Shown piece by piece: positions 17,184 through 28,349 of a stretch of DNA of 64,000 nt (position 1 is the stretch's first letter; the number at the start of each line of letters is the position of its first letter). The notes beneath the pieces are model-generated. The model was not told the DNA's origin and did no database searches. It saw nothing but the letters and a program-made list of their open reading frames with translations. The position numbers and the translations under genes are program-made. This stretch comes from Asterella californica (lineage: Eukaryota > Streptophyta > Marchantiopsida > Marchantiales > Aytoniaceae), in contig JAYKYS010000009.1 in assembly GCA_036924285.1 (NCBI GenBank), positions 9,858,001 through 9,922,000 on the forward strand. Direction: 5' to 3'.

Positions 17184-19561
17184 TTGAGTGTGGAGGGTTA
17201 TCGTTTGGACTTCTTGTCGTTGGAACTCCTCCATATTCTACTTCTTGTTTGTGCGTCGCGTTTGCTTGTGTTGGCGCTTGATTTCCGAAGTGAGTTCACT
17301 CCAGTGTGCTGTCGGTATGAGATTGGAGTTGCGGATCAGTCAGACTATCTTTGTTTTTCTCACGGTGCGGTTGGATTGACGACAAATAGACCATGAGAGG
17401 TTGTCTGTGGTGATGACAGGTACAGGTTGTCCTTACCTTGACCGTCCTAGTAGGGGATAGGTGAGCTCAATAGGAGCGGGGTTAGGCAAGTGGTGGTTAC
17501 GGGGGTGATGAAGATTTAAGCATTCTGGTTGGATAGTGTGTTATCAAAATTCTATCATCACGAAGAGGTTCTGGTGGAGACTTCTCAGACAGTGGGTATA
17601 CACAGAGTGGGGTGAGGTACCGACTACTTACACCATTGTCGTCGATTGTTCCAGAGGACGAGTCAGACGCAAGACAGTGTATTTTCTGGTGTTGAGTCTA
17701 GTATCGTCATATTGTTGTTGTGAGACATGGACGAGATCTACGACGTCATGGAGGGGTCTCGACGATACTCGGATACAGTGGGTACCATTGAGATGGATGA
17801 CTTCATCCAGAAGTTCGACAGTTGGTGCGACCTGCTGCGATGCGAAACTCACAGTATACACCCTTCATGACGTGGAAGGTTTTGTTCCAACATTGGAGGG
17901 ATCGCCGATGGATGATTATCATGAGTTCAGGCGAGACTATAGTAGGGAGATTGAGTTGTGGAGACAACATTGGTCTTCCAACTACGTGTCTATCACTAGT
18001 GGTGTAGTTTCAGGAGTCGTAGCACCTGCGAGTTCAGGTGTCAGTAGCAGTGGTACATCCACGGTGGCGGAGTACCTACTACCAACGGTGCATCCACTAG
18101 TAGTGGAGCATGTGGTAGTGTGAGCAGGATACCACTAGGATTTAATCTTGTGGTTCACTTCTTCCAGTGTTTGAAGAAGAACTATCAGGGTGTACGGACC
18201 GATAAGTTGAGGAGTGTGTAGAAGTTCCAGCGGAAGACTAGAGAGAGCCTACGCGAGGCGTTTACTCATATGAGGTGGTTGATCAGCGTTACCCAAGGGG
18301 TGACGGAAGCACAAGCAGTCCAATTCTGATATGAGATACTAGACCGGGAGCTGCGTAGGAGAGTTAGATATGCGATTCTCCTTAGAGACAACATTTCGAT
18401 GTTGACGGTTGTCTTTGGTCTAGTCGAGCGAATTGAGCTCAACATGGTGGAGGAGAGAGGGTGGTGACTGCTGGGTTCAGCAGGGAGGCACCACATGACG
18501 AGACCAACTCTTCTCGAGGATCACATACTATGCAGCAGCGTGGTGGTGGTAAGGATCGTGCTGAACAGTCACGATCCCATGGAGGTGTTGGAGGATCTGG
18601 TGGACAAAAGCCCATGCCGTCCTTCTCTAGTCAGCAGCAAGCGGGTCCTTGCTGGACGTGTGATGGTCCTTATCAGCAGAAGGACTGTCCACAGAGGAGA
18701 GGTGAGTCTCAAGCGATACCTAGGTAATGTGAGCATTGCGAACGACCTAGTCACAATAGTGACCGTTGTTTTGATCTTCATCCCGAGCTATGGCAACAGA
18801 AGGTTGATCGTGGACAAGGCGGAGGAGCTCAAGGAGGCCGTGGTGGTCGAGCTGGAGATAGAGGTCCAGCACCTGAGAGAGGATCAGTCGGTCCATCTGT
18901 CTACTACGACGTCAAAAGTAGGTACTGCTCGGATTGAGCAGTTGGAGCAGAGGATAGCTAGTATGGCTATGGTTCAACGGAGATCTGACGGAACAGAGGC
19001 TTCCACGTCTTATGGAGGAGAAGGAGGTGACTTCGATTTCATGGTTGGTGTGGTACAGATTATGGCATCTGCCGTAGTGACTCAAAGTGCAGTACGTGTC
19101 TCTGAGCCACGAGGTGCGTCGGTGGAGTTGGATCCACAACACGGGGAGGCTGATAGACCAGGCTTCCTCAGTCGTTTCCGCTATCGAAGGCATTGAGGAC
19201 CACGTCTATGGTTCCTAAACGACTTATTGATGATGTAGTCGAGTTGGAGGCTTCAACATCCAGGAGTGGGGGTGATGCGAGTCAACCCTCGATGTCTGTG
19301 GATGCGATGTCGAACTCGATGTTGGAGGCGGCTATAGCAGTTTTGCGAGCTCTACTATTTTTAGCTACGGATATGAGAGCATTTGGAGTCCGCTTGACTC
19401 CAGTATACCAGCTGGCGGTCACGCTCAATGAGAGCGAGGATGTTGTTACCCCTAGTGCTGAGATGGTTCAACGAGAGACGGTAGATTTGTTCATGGAGTC
19501 GAGGATCAGGATAGCTACCAGCGGTACTTGGCAAGCGGCGACTGCCATGTTAGATGAGTAG
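17184..19561 (+). pseudogene. Gag region of nested element (degenerate)
   Basis: Several overlapping frames carry gag. The segment at 17184-17400 aligns with the minus-element frame at 58469-58678, sharing VADQSDYLCFSH. The capsid part at about 17700-17930 contains ETWTRS...LHDVEGFV. A zinc-knuckle remnant CWTCDGPYQQKDC lies at about 18650-18690; its expected His is replaced by Tyr. The last gag part (19193-19561) has LTPVYQLAVTLNESEDVV, again matching the minus element. At least three frame changes separate these pieces, so no intact Gag can be made. Confidence 0.75.
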
Positions 19562-19569
19562 CTAGGTCG

Positions 19570-20052
19570 GTGATTGACCGTGCTAGTTTGGCACCTGATG
19601 TGGTGTTGTTAGACAACAGAAGTGGTATCTTTTGTTTGGTGGCATCTTCAAGGAAGGTGTATCGACCGCAGAAAGTCTTGTTAGACTTTGGAGCCCAGCC
19701 GTTGATGTTGGAGAAGGCGGCGTGCATTGGTTTGGATTTGAGGAAGTCCGAGGTGGAGAGATGTCCATTCCAGCTACAGACATCTCTAGGAGGATTAGGA
19801 GGTACAGCTCTACACATGACACGCAAGATGTTGACAGTGACAGTTCGATCAGATCACCCCACGAATGACTCCATGGTGAGGGCCAAAACCATCATTACGG
19901 CCGCGGAGTCTTACGATGTATTGGTTGGAGGTGTTGTGTTATACCATATGGGATTCATGATCGACTATTGGACGGAGACATCATCTTACAAACCAAGTTG
20001 GATGTCTTGTGAGAGAGGAGTGAGTCGCTTACCAGTGCGGTTCAAGTGCTAG
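19570..20052 (+). pseudogene. Retropepsin-like protease domain of nested element
   Basis: A 160-codon frame with RASLAPDVVLLDNRSGIF, then the catalytic-type LLDFGAQPLML. In a working aspartic protease the motif is D-S/T-G-A, so DFGA is a likely loss. Further on are ESYDVLVGGVVLYHMGF and IDYWTETSSY. The minus element has the same order at 56511-55846. The frame runs directly into the PHD tail, one codon phase apart, where a complete element would have DNMT, RT and integrase. Confidence 0.75.
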
Positions 20053-20276
20053 AGTTGGGACAACGGAGTCTACACCATCATCTTCCCAATATCGATGGGA
20101 CCGTTGATCCAAGCTTAGTAGTTGTACGTGCGGACTTGAGGTGTATGTTGTGTGAGTCTGCTAGTGGCGCAGTCCGTATGTTGGTGTGTGATGGTTGTTC
20201 GAGAGGTTGGCACATGTCATGTTTGACTCCACCTCTTAATGTCGTTCTTACTGGACGGTGAGTTTGCCCTCGATGT
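20046..20276 (+). pseudogene. PHD-finger tail of the integrase polyprotein, with stop before the last Cys pair
   Basis: The frame begins with LPNIDGTVDPSLVVV and then a C4-H-C3 zinc finger: CMLC, CDGC, WHMSC, and VCPRC at 20262-20276. PHD fingers read histone H3 tails. On the C-terminus of a gypsy integrase one could steer insertion. The codon expected to encode Trp before the final CxxC is TGA (20259-20261), so the finger is cut one codon short of its last zinc pair. Integrase core sequence is missing upstream. Confidence 0.75.
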
Positions 20277-20440
20277 ATATAGCAGAGATAGCCGATTAGA
20301 TCTTTGGGTGATATGGATTGCACACATGCGACTAACGATGGGATGATGTAGCACTCGGTCTTCTGATCCTTGTACCCACGAAGGTGTATATCACGTAGTG
20401 AGACATGAGACTATCTAGAGTTAGAGAGATCTAACCGTCA

Positions 20441-20451
20441 GTTAGGGGGGG
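20441..20451 (+). promoter_or_regulatory. Polypurine tract
   Basis: GTTAGGGGGGG lies 4 bases before TGTGATACAC, the start of block B1. This is where plus-strand priming would define the 5' edge of the 3' LTR. Confidence 0.6.
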
Positions 20452-20455
20452 CAAT

Positions 20456-20929
20456 TGTGATACACTTGTGTATGTGTATGACATTGTCCATGTGTGGTGT
20501 ATCTTTGACAGCGATGTGTATGCGTATGACAGCTGTCACGTCAGTTTAGCACCTCGGCTAGGTTGGCCGAGTGCGGAGTGATTAATCCCGGTAAGGCCGT
20601 TAGTGCCGTTAAGGCGAGTTCTTCGGATGACCCACTAGGGGTATACTTCGCAGGTAGGGCTTGGAGGCCTTAGTTCTTCAAGTTGAGCCTTCAAGCTCCT
20701 AGCTATGGTGGATAGTCTTGATGGGTGCAATCTGGAGTCTCTGCGAGCACATAGTGGATTTGGATCGACTTTAGTGATTGTTTAGTGTCCATTGGCATGA
20801 TGAAGTGAGTACATACCATTGATCATTGTGGTACACTTGTGTATGTGTATGACATCGTCCATGTGTTTGTGTATGTGGTATATCTTTGACAGCGATGTAT
20901 GTTGTGTAACGATGTGTATGCGCACGACA
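20456..20929 (+). repeat. 3' terminal array B1-A2-B2
   Basis: B1 (20456-20531) starts TGTGATACACTTG and ends GACA. A2 (20534-20817) repeats the 5' block A1. B2 (20827-20929) repeats B1 with additions and ends GACA at the target duplication. Both B blocks contain TATGTGTATGACAT and TTTGACAGCGATGT. The 5' end of the element has A but no B. This A1...B1-A2-B2 order is what split-direct-repeat elements show. Confidence 0.8.
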
Positions 20930-20933
20930 ATGA

Positions 20934-21238
20934 TGTCGATGATCAGCCCGTGAATCTCTCTCTTTGCAATATCAAAAATCTCTCAAAGAGAAAACTCAAC
21001 CCATGTATCTAGTATCCTTTGCTCCAAAAATATTCTTAAGATCAATAGAAGTTTCAATATCTATAACTAACTTGTAGGTCGGTCCTTTTTCCTTCTCTTG
21101 GATAGTAAACCGCGTACCAACGGTCGTTAGCTCTTGCTAGACCTCTACGCATCTTCCATCAGACCTGTAAACCCTCTGCGGTCCTATTGATCAACTACCT
21201 CCTGATCTCTCAACCTCCACGGTCGTCATCGACGAATC
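20934..21238 (-). pseudogene. Outer-element polyprotein fragment
   Basis: The minus strand reads VIDIETSIDLK, one frame change, then FSLREIFDIAKREIHGLIIDI. This is a conserved linker between gag and protease in plant gypsy polyproteins. The fragment ends exactly where the nested element begins. Confidence 0.6.
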
Positions 21239-22078
21239 TGTAACATGTCGGACCTGTCTCTCACTCAGGGGTCACGTCTGATGGCTTTGATGGAAGCACA
21301 CCATGAACTTGAAGAGAAAAAATGCTAAGTTCACTCATTCATACACCCATAAACTCATCAACTAAAATTCTCCATAAACTCATCAACTAAAATCCTCCAT
21401 TCTAACAACGTCTCTCAAGTTCTCACATGCTAAAATATCACACACTCTCTATATTACTCAAGTTGTCATTACGACGATGTGAAAACAGGATGAGGAGCTC
21501 TTCTCTACTCCTCTATTTATACATTCTAGGTTTTTACTTTGGTACCCTCCAGTAACTCAGCCGTAACTATTTTTACCGAGTTTTACTAAGATATTACTTA
21601 AGATAAAAGCATTAATCACATGGGCTTTTTACTTTTTCAAATGGGCTTATTTCTTCAAAGTCAACAACTTCTAGAAGGATTCTAGAATATTCTCAAGGAA
21701 TCTCTAATTTCCACCCCCCTCTACACTAGGACCCACTAAAAAGAAGACATGTGGAATCTCTTCTTATTTTTAATGTCCACAAAGTCCACAACTTTAATCC
21801 AACCACTAATATCAAGTCAAAAAGGAGATAAGGGATATTTTCCACCTCCTTTCTACCTTTTAGACAAGATGACAAGATAGTAGTGCTCACTCTTTAGCAA
21901 ATATCTGATTTTTGTCCAAAAGTACAGCTAAGTTTAACCATAACTAATGTTAGCTAGTCATGACTAACTTGATATCTACTTAAAGTACTTGGGCAGCAAA
22001 TAAACATTCTCCACACTTAACTATAACTAAACACATTACTAATAGACAAACTTCCTATGTGTAACATATGTCGTTACA
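21239..22078 (-). mobile_element. Solo LTR inside the outer element
   Basis: 840 bases starting TGTAACGACATATGTTAC and ending TGTTACA in minus sense, with no coding sequence and clear outer-element gag on one side. A TATA-like GTATAAATAG is at 21513-21522, and short duplicated phrases (CATAAACTCATCAACTAAAAT) lie downstream of it. These fit a promoter-bearing LTR left after recombination. No exact target duplication could be read. Confidence 0.6.
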
Positions 22079-22079
22079 G

Positions 22080-23730
22080 ACCTCGTGCAGGTGAAGGAGC
22101 TTGAGAAATAGACAAGATATCCTCTAGAGGAGCTGCTCGTCTCTTTGTGACTCTCCGTCCATCTCTAGCCTCCTCTAAGATTCCAGTATCAAGTTAAGAT
22201 GCATCTCGTCGTCTCTTTTCTTCCACAGAAGCATCTTATCAGTGAACATGTCTATTCACGTTCAAGAATGCTTTGATAGATGAGGTGTCTACGAGATCTC
22301 TCCACCCTGGTGACTCTACGGATAGTCTCGACTCCTCTCTTCAACACCTCAGAAGGAATCTCAACATTACTCTTCTCAGCAGTCCTATCTAGCAAAGTAG
22401 GGCTAGCAGAAACTCCAATATGTCCAACATACACATCAAGATTCACTGGTGGTATCATCAACGTAGCTACTACTGCTATCATAGCAATCTCAAGTAGACT
22501 CCTCATACCTCCTTGTCCAAACTGTGTGTTCAATGGTTCTCCAATAGAAACAAGTGCAATCTACTGTTCTGGTAGCAAACCACACCATCTCGAAGAGCGG
22601 TCTTAAGCTCTTCTCGAAGATGATCTAGACTGTCACACCAAATACATCTAAGAACAAGAGTACCTCTTGGATCCACGGCACCTCCTAGACATGCAGCAGT
22701 AGCGCTGGTGTGCGCTCTCTTTGCAAACAACTCACGCATCTGTTGGATCATATCTCCAATTTGATTTTGTTGACCTAGGTTCTCTACATGCCTCTGAACA
22801 GATACTCTTTGTGTAGGAATTGGCACAATTGACACTGGAGGGATGGCTGCAAGAACAACACGTCTGGGAAAAAGAGTCGAAAGCTGCTGTACTTGAGGAG
22901 CAATGTGAGGTTGAGAGACCATTGCTACAACGGACGTCCTTCTACATCCACTCTTCCTCGTCACTGTCTTGTTAGAACAGCCACAACATCCTCAACTCTT
23001 CTCCAATCAGTAGTAACACTCTCTTCAGCCGATAGATATGCTAACATGAAGCATAATCAATATGTCCTGATCTCATCAATGGCTTGCAAGAAGAGCTCTG
23101 TCCTTCTAACATCCAAGGTTATTCGTTCAAGCGTTGAAAGCTATCGATATCTCCGATCGAATTCTCTCAACAACTCATTCAATCCCATCATATATACGAT
23201 CATGTTGTTGCTCAACCCAGTCCAGAAACATTCTACTAGTAACCCTCTCAAAATCCTTTTCAAGAAAACCTCTCGAAGAGTTCGCTCAAAACTCAACCAA
23301 ACACCAATATTTCTTCTCTGTACATCTCTAACTTGAACTCTCTACTCAAGAATCACATCCAACTTAAAACTACCGATCATCTCCAGCATCAGTCACACTC
23401 ACAAGCTCCATCTCTCCTCTGTAGTCACGTAGATATCTAAAAAATCTTTTCTTTCAATTCTCTCACATCTATTCACAATCGCTTGTAAAGCTTTCATAGA
23501 TTTTAACTCACTCTCTCCAACGATCGGATATGTTGAACTAGGGCCGCAAGAGTCTTCAAAATCTCAGCAGTATCAAGGCTTGATGTTGCAGTCGTTGTAG
23601 ACGTAGGTGCAACAGAAGATGCTACAATAGACGTTGATGCAACAACCATAAGGTAGTAGCAATGCTTCCGCTCTTGCGATCCATCTCTTCTCCATGTAAA
23701 AACCTCAACCTCCATGATCAATCACCCCAA
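22080..23730 (-). pseudogene. Gag region of the outer element
   Basis: On the minus strand a start-like MEVEVFTWRRDG at about 23715 is followed by a Ser/Thr/Ala-rich linker and then capsid-type sequence near 23200-23000. That sequence includes LREFDRRYRQLST and ESVTTDWRRVEDVVAVLT. Next comes a zinc-knuckle-like CIWCDSLDHLREE near 22620-22650, then FGQGGMRSLLE. This order matches gag of a known plant gypsy type and differs from the nested element's gag. Stops and shifts separate the parts. Confidence 0.65.
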
Positions 23731-23759
23731 GATGGGTCTCAATGGAAGCACAAGATTTA

Positions 23760-24421
23760 TGTCGAGGAGAGGACTCTCCTCAAAAGACTCAAGGCGAGCC
23801 TTCTGACTATGATTAATTGTGAGGTAGAGGTTGAATAAGAAGACAAGGGTCAAACAACTCGTCAACAATAGTCAAAATCTCTCAGAGATACTAATTTCTA
23901 TCTAACAATCGATCTCTATTCAATAAGATCAATTCTCATCCACTAGAAGATAGATTCGCCTCCAAACACAACAATAGAAGAAACTTGAACTCCCAATGCT
24001 TTATTTCTCTTCTAGTGACAATTAAAGTCCTCCACAGACTGTCAAATAGATCTCCACTCCAAAAGATCATCAACCGTTCACCAAAATCGATCTCCACTCA
24101 ATAAGCTTGTCACCCGTTCACCAAAAAGAAATTACTCCCCAACAGTCGATTCCCACTTAATAAGATTATCTCACGCTCACCAGTAAGCAGATTCACCTTC
24201 AAACAGTCTAATAAACAAAATTCAAGCCCTTAAACTCTTATTCCTCTCTTTGCAGCAGCCTCATAGCTAAAATCCCTCAGAAATTTGATCTTTTCAGTCC
24301 ATGTCTTCCTCTCGTGCACCTCGACGATTCTTCTTGGAAACAAATACAATACCTCTCTTCTTCGCACAATGTATATCGTTTTATCCAAAATCCTAAGACT
24401 CCAGCTAAGCTAGGGTCTTTA
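23760..24421 (-). repeat. Probable 5' LTR of the outer element
   Basis: Direct repeat of 14860-15473. In element sense it ends CCTCGACA just before the leader and gag. It contains internal short repeats of TTCACCA...ATCGATCTCCACTC type. Confidence 0.55.
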
Positions 24422-27400
24422 TAAGTGGACTTGTGTATCAACCAAGTATCCCTTGCTAAGCTAACCCCTTGCTTATTAAAAAATTTCGGACTCTTGATAC
24501 CATCTCGATGCCACTTTGGTTATACTACAAGACCATCTGATGTAGACTAAAGTTACACCTATGGAGCCATCTCATAAGACTTACAACCTTCCCATAGTCG
24601 CACCAAGTAAAACTTGACATATAACCGAAGTGGCATGCGGAGACCTCTTCTTCTTAGGTGGGCGCCTCTACCACTCGAGATGACATCTATTTCCGTTTAA
24701 AAGACTAATAAAATTCATACATAAACTTAAAGGAAACTACTTTTGTATTCTTTATTGATCTTTTCTACGTCAGCTTTTTTGTATAGTTCCATCTTTAATG
24801 AATGAAGAGTCAAGACTATAGTACTCACTGAAACCTACTCACTCGTACCTTCAGATCATGGATCGAGTCACGAGCCAGAATTGACGCATTTCTCTCTTTC
24901 ATATTTTCATAACTTATAAACTGCACTAACTATTGCACAAAACGTTATTTCTCACAATTGAGGACACGAGGTCACTCCTCTCAATGAGCTCTGCATTCAG
25001 ATACTTTCATTCTTCTTCTAGGTGATACTTTAACTCAAGATATGGGGTAGCTTGTCTAGCTCAGCCCTAGCTGCACCCTAGTAAGCTCGAGTGCAGCTTC
25101 TTGTGGAACTATCACTAGAGCATTTTCTAGAGACCAGTTTCATCGTATGAGACGTCCCATAGCACGACAACGTGATTCTTGGTATCAGCTAAAGTGTTAA
25201 ATTTAAATTACTAAAATTAAAACCTCTTGGTAAACTTGATGACATATGGTCACTTGAATTACACAAAACCCATAAGTACTCATAGAAAGGAAGATCCTTA
25301 TAAGTAGACTAGTAAGATCTGTACAAACAGTTTATGAACATTTTTAGTTTATGTTCATCTTTATTGGTTGTGGATGTTTTCAAGGTCGACAACAATTTTT
25401 GATGATTTTCAAACGATTACTTGTAAAGGTTGTACATCTTCTTCACGTCCATGAGAGTTCCAAGTGTAAGTATGAATTTACATACAGTACGTGTTTTTCC
25501 CCCACACTGAAAGTTGAACTTTACATCATCATGATTTTACTTTACACTTGTAAAGTTCATTGAGAAGAAGGATGGTTCGAACATGCATATCTATTCACTT
25601 CTTTCAAGTTCGGAAGAGAGGAGTATCACCTCGCTACCAAGAAGGATATCAAGGAGTCTATGGTTGAGTAAAGTAAATTTAGAAAACTTTTTCACAAGTC
25701 GCAATTTGCAAACCCAGTCGAGCACCACTTTTCTTTTTAACTCTGCATTTTAGTAAATTATATTTTTCACTAAACTTTGTTGAATACGGTTGTTAGCTTG
25801 CCCATGATTATTTTGTGGCATGTTTCAACGTTTATCTTTTTCCTTCATTCATCTAAAGTGCACTTTTGGATGCATATTTGGAAGCACGAAGTTTTGAACA
25901 CGAACTTGTTTCTTAACAAATACTCATGTGAGATATCACCAAAAATGTTACATATCTCGAGGTTCAATTTATGACCGGATGGACGCTATTCAAATATGTC
26001 TTTTAAACGACAGAAAACTACTAGTCGACAAAAAAGAATAACTAAAACATGAAATATATTTTTTGGAAATCCAAACGAACGCACAAAATGCATCGATGTG
26101 AAATAAGCTTTATGACCTAGCTCATAGTATAGTAGTAGATGAGAAATGATTCAAATAAATCTGGTTTTCATCATCAGGTTTGTGTTATCCAATTGTCACA
26201 CATGTTTTATACTAATGACCGTCAAACTTTATTAACGTTCCACGAGTGAAACAAGTAGCTCCGCTGAGGCCCAGCCAAGGTTTTCCATGCTTACCTCTAA
26301 TTTGCCTGCGGTTTTTGACAATTGACGTACTATTGTGTTAATTCACGGGAATTTTTTAACAATTTTAGAGTAATTTTTCTAATTTTTGCTATTTAGAGAC
26401 AGGAATTATCCAACGCATTCTCTACTTCCCTAGAAAAATTTCAAAGGGACATTAGACGGGATTCCGTATCTAGGTTGGTGCTGGCTCCGCTTGCAATGGA
26501 ACTGAGGGATATACGTTAGCGATTTTTTGAATCTATCCACTCTCTTTCTTTTTTTAGTAGTTCATAACGGCTCTATTGTTCATTTTTACTATTTTTTTTA
26601 CTTTTTGGTTTTCATCACGACTCTTTCCATCCTTTGGTATTGTAGGTCTCCCCGAGACAAAATGTTCCCCTTTCCTTTGCAGTTTTCACAATAAAACTTA
26701 TAGTTGTTCTACCGCATAGCAAAACCCTTAAAATCATCAAGTTAGTTAATTTTATCGACAACATAAGTAGAACAATGATTCTTCTTGGCTAATCTTCGGT
26801 CCTTAGTGAGTATACATACGTGCATGTCTCTAACTAGTTTTGAAAACTTTTTATTGTTATATGAATATGATATGTTATAGATATATGTTTACTTTATATA
26901 AAAGAGTTTTATAACTAAAATTGAAGTGTATATAAAATCAACTGTAATTTTTAATTTGAATAAAAATAATTATTTAAATAATTAAAATCTAAAAAATGAA
27001 AAAATATCATTTCATTTAATATATATATATATATATATAGCACATGTGTAAGAATTTGATGTTTAGTGTCCAGTAAACCTTAAAGACAACGATGAACTAT
27101 AGAATCCAACTTTCTGGATCGCGTCTGAAGTTGGAATGGGGGAAAACATATTCACACATAATAATCGTGGATCTAAGTCTGGGCTCTAGATTGACAGGTT
27201 GGGTGTTAAGTGTTAGGTTGCGCTAAAACCAACAATTTAACTCTCTCCGCTCATGTTCTGTATGTCCAACAGCATATTTTATTAATGAATTTTTATAAAT
27301 TTTGAAAAGTTCATAACAATATGGATAAATATATTATCATATTCTATTTTTTCACATAGATAATGAAATAGATAATGAAGTATTTAGTGTGGACCGGTCT

Positions 27401-28256
27401 AAGATTTGAACCAATATCTCTCACGATAATTAATATGATCTACACTAATAACGATTAACAGTGTTATTCTTATTTTCAACTCATTTTTTATGTTTATTTT
27501 GGACAGAAGATGTGAGGCATGCATACTATTCACCCTCTCTATCTTCAGATGGAGAGAGTGGTATACTAAATTTATTATCACTATAAATCAATATTTTCTT
27601 CAGCGCGGTCTTATCTTTTCAGCCTGCTCTCGCCAATAAGAATTTCTAAAACTATAATCGGATCGGAAAACCGAAGAAAGGTCTAGATTGGAGCTGGAAA
27701 CTGCATGGGAGCTGATTAGCCAACTCTTTGGAGACCATTAACAAAACGATATCTCAAAACGCCAAATAATATACATGCTGGATGAATTTCTGGGAACTTT
27801 TGCTTGTTTGCTGTTATCGAGAAATTTTATAGATGTTAAATAAAAACTATTTATCAAATGAATATAAATAATTAATAATAACTGTTACTATCCAGTTAAG
27901 ATGTGTGATCCACAAATCTTTATATTTCACAGAAATAGTAATGTACACTAGTATTTTAGTGTGTGCCAACTAATATTTGTGTGGACTCTTCAAAGTCTCT
28001 CACTACGTAATAGTGCTCACGATAATTAGTACGGTACACACTAAAATGTTTCTGCATAGTACCGCTCCAGCACTAACTAATGAAAATAAATATACACTAC
28101 GCTCGTTCAATTTATGAACAAAACTCAATCAAAGTAGGTTTTCCCTCGAAGTGTAGAAATCTAACAATGTTTACTTTTGCACCGTAGAAATCTGTTGCTT
28201 CTGAGATGCCATTCGGCATTTGAACAATGGATCAATGGAACATCCTTGCCTAGTAA
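24422..28256. other. AT-rich spacer with inverted and dispersed repeats
   Basis: No gene seen. An inverted repeat with 17-base arms is at 24509-24525 and 24620-24636 (about two mismatches). An AT dinucleotide run is near 27020-27041. A segment at about 26488-26640 recurs in diverged form near 34664-34830. A segment at 27763-27870 recurs near 29783-29880. The rest looks like decayed non-coding DNA. Confidence 0.5.
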
Positions 28257-28349
28257 ATGATCCAGTTCCATCCTTGTGATATATTATTTGTTGAGTCTAT
28301 TAGAATTCTTGTGAGGAGTTCACCAGTGATGAATAAATATATATCCAAA

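Larger units (their letters stand above)
15721..20929 (+). mobile_element. Nested Ty3/gypsy element with TGTC...GACA ends and ATGA target duplication
   Basis: The element starts TGTCACGTCAG and ends ACGACA. It is flanked by ATGA on both sides (15717-15720 and 20930-20933), a 4-bp target duplication. Contents in order: terminal block A1; a leader of about 1.5 kb; gag; a protease-like domain; a PHD-finger tail; a polypurine tract; then terminal blocks B1, A2 and B2. Reverse transcriptase, RNase H, DNMT and most of the integrase are absent. This copy is therefore an internal-deletion derivative that joins protease directly to the integrase tail. Its internal sequence matches the 49138-61626 element from end to end where both are present. 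Confidence 0.88.
14860..24421 (-). mobile_element. Outer degenerate Ty3/gypsy-type element, interrupted by two insertions
   Basis: Direct repeats of roughly 0.6 kb lie at about 14860-15473 and 23760-24421. Both begin TGTCGAGGAGAG on the plus strand, so they read ...CCTCGACA in element sense. They bracket minus-strand coding remnants and fit a pair of LTRs. Coding order in element sense: gag from about 23730 to 22080; a conserved LREIFDIAKREIHGLIIDI block at about 21060-20934; then, beyond the nested element, the continuation from 15720 with KETGD...IDVLGTYVND at its start. Many stops and frame changes make it a pseudo-element. No matching target-site duplication was seen at the outer ends, so the boundaries are approximate. 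Confidence 0.6.

Noticed and set aside
18600..18700. Intact CCHC zinc knuckle in the nested element
   Set aside because: The His position is Tyr and the flanking frame is broken; kept only as a remnant.
15721..20929. DIRS/PAT element with tyrosine recombinase
   Set aside because: Terminal block order suggested it, but 4-bp target duplications and the Ty3-type RT and RNase H of the sister copy argue against it. No recombinase motif was seen.
22530..22964. 144-codon minus-strand frame as a host gene
   Set aside because: It carries a retroelement zinc-knuckle-like CIWC...DH and lies between other gag pieces, so it is part of the outer element.
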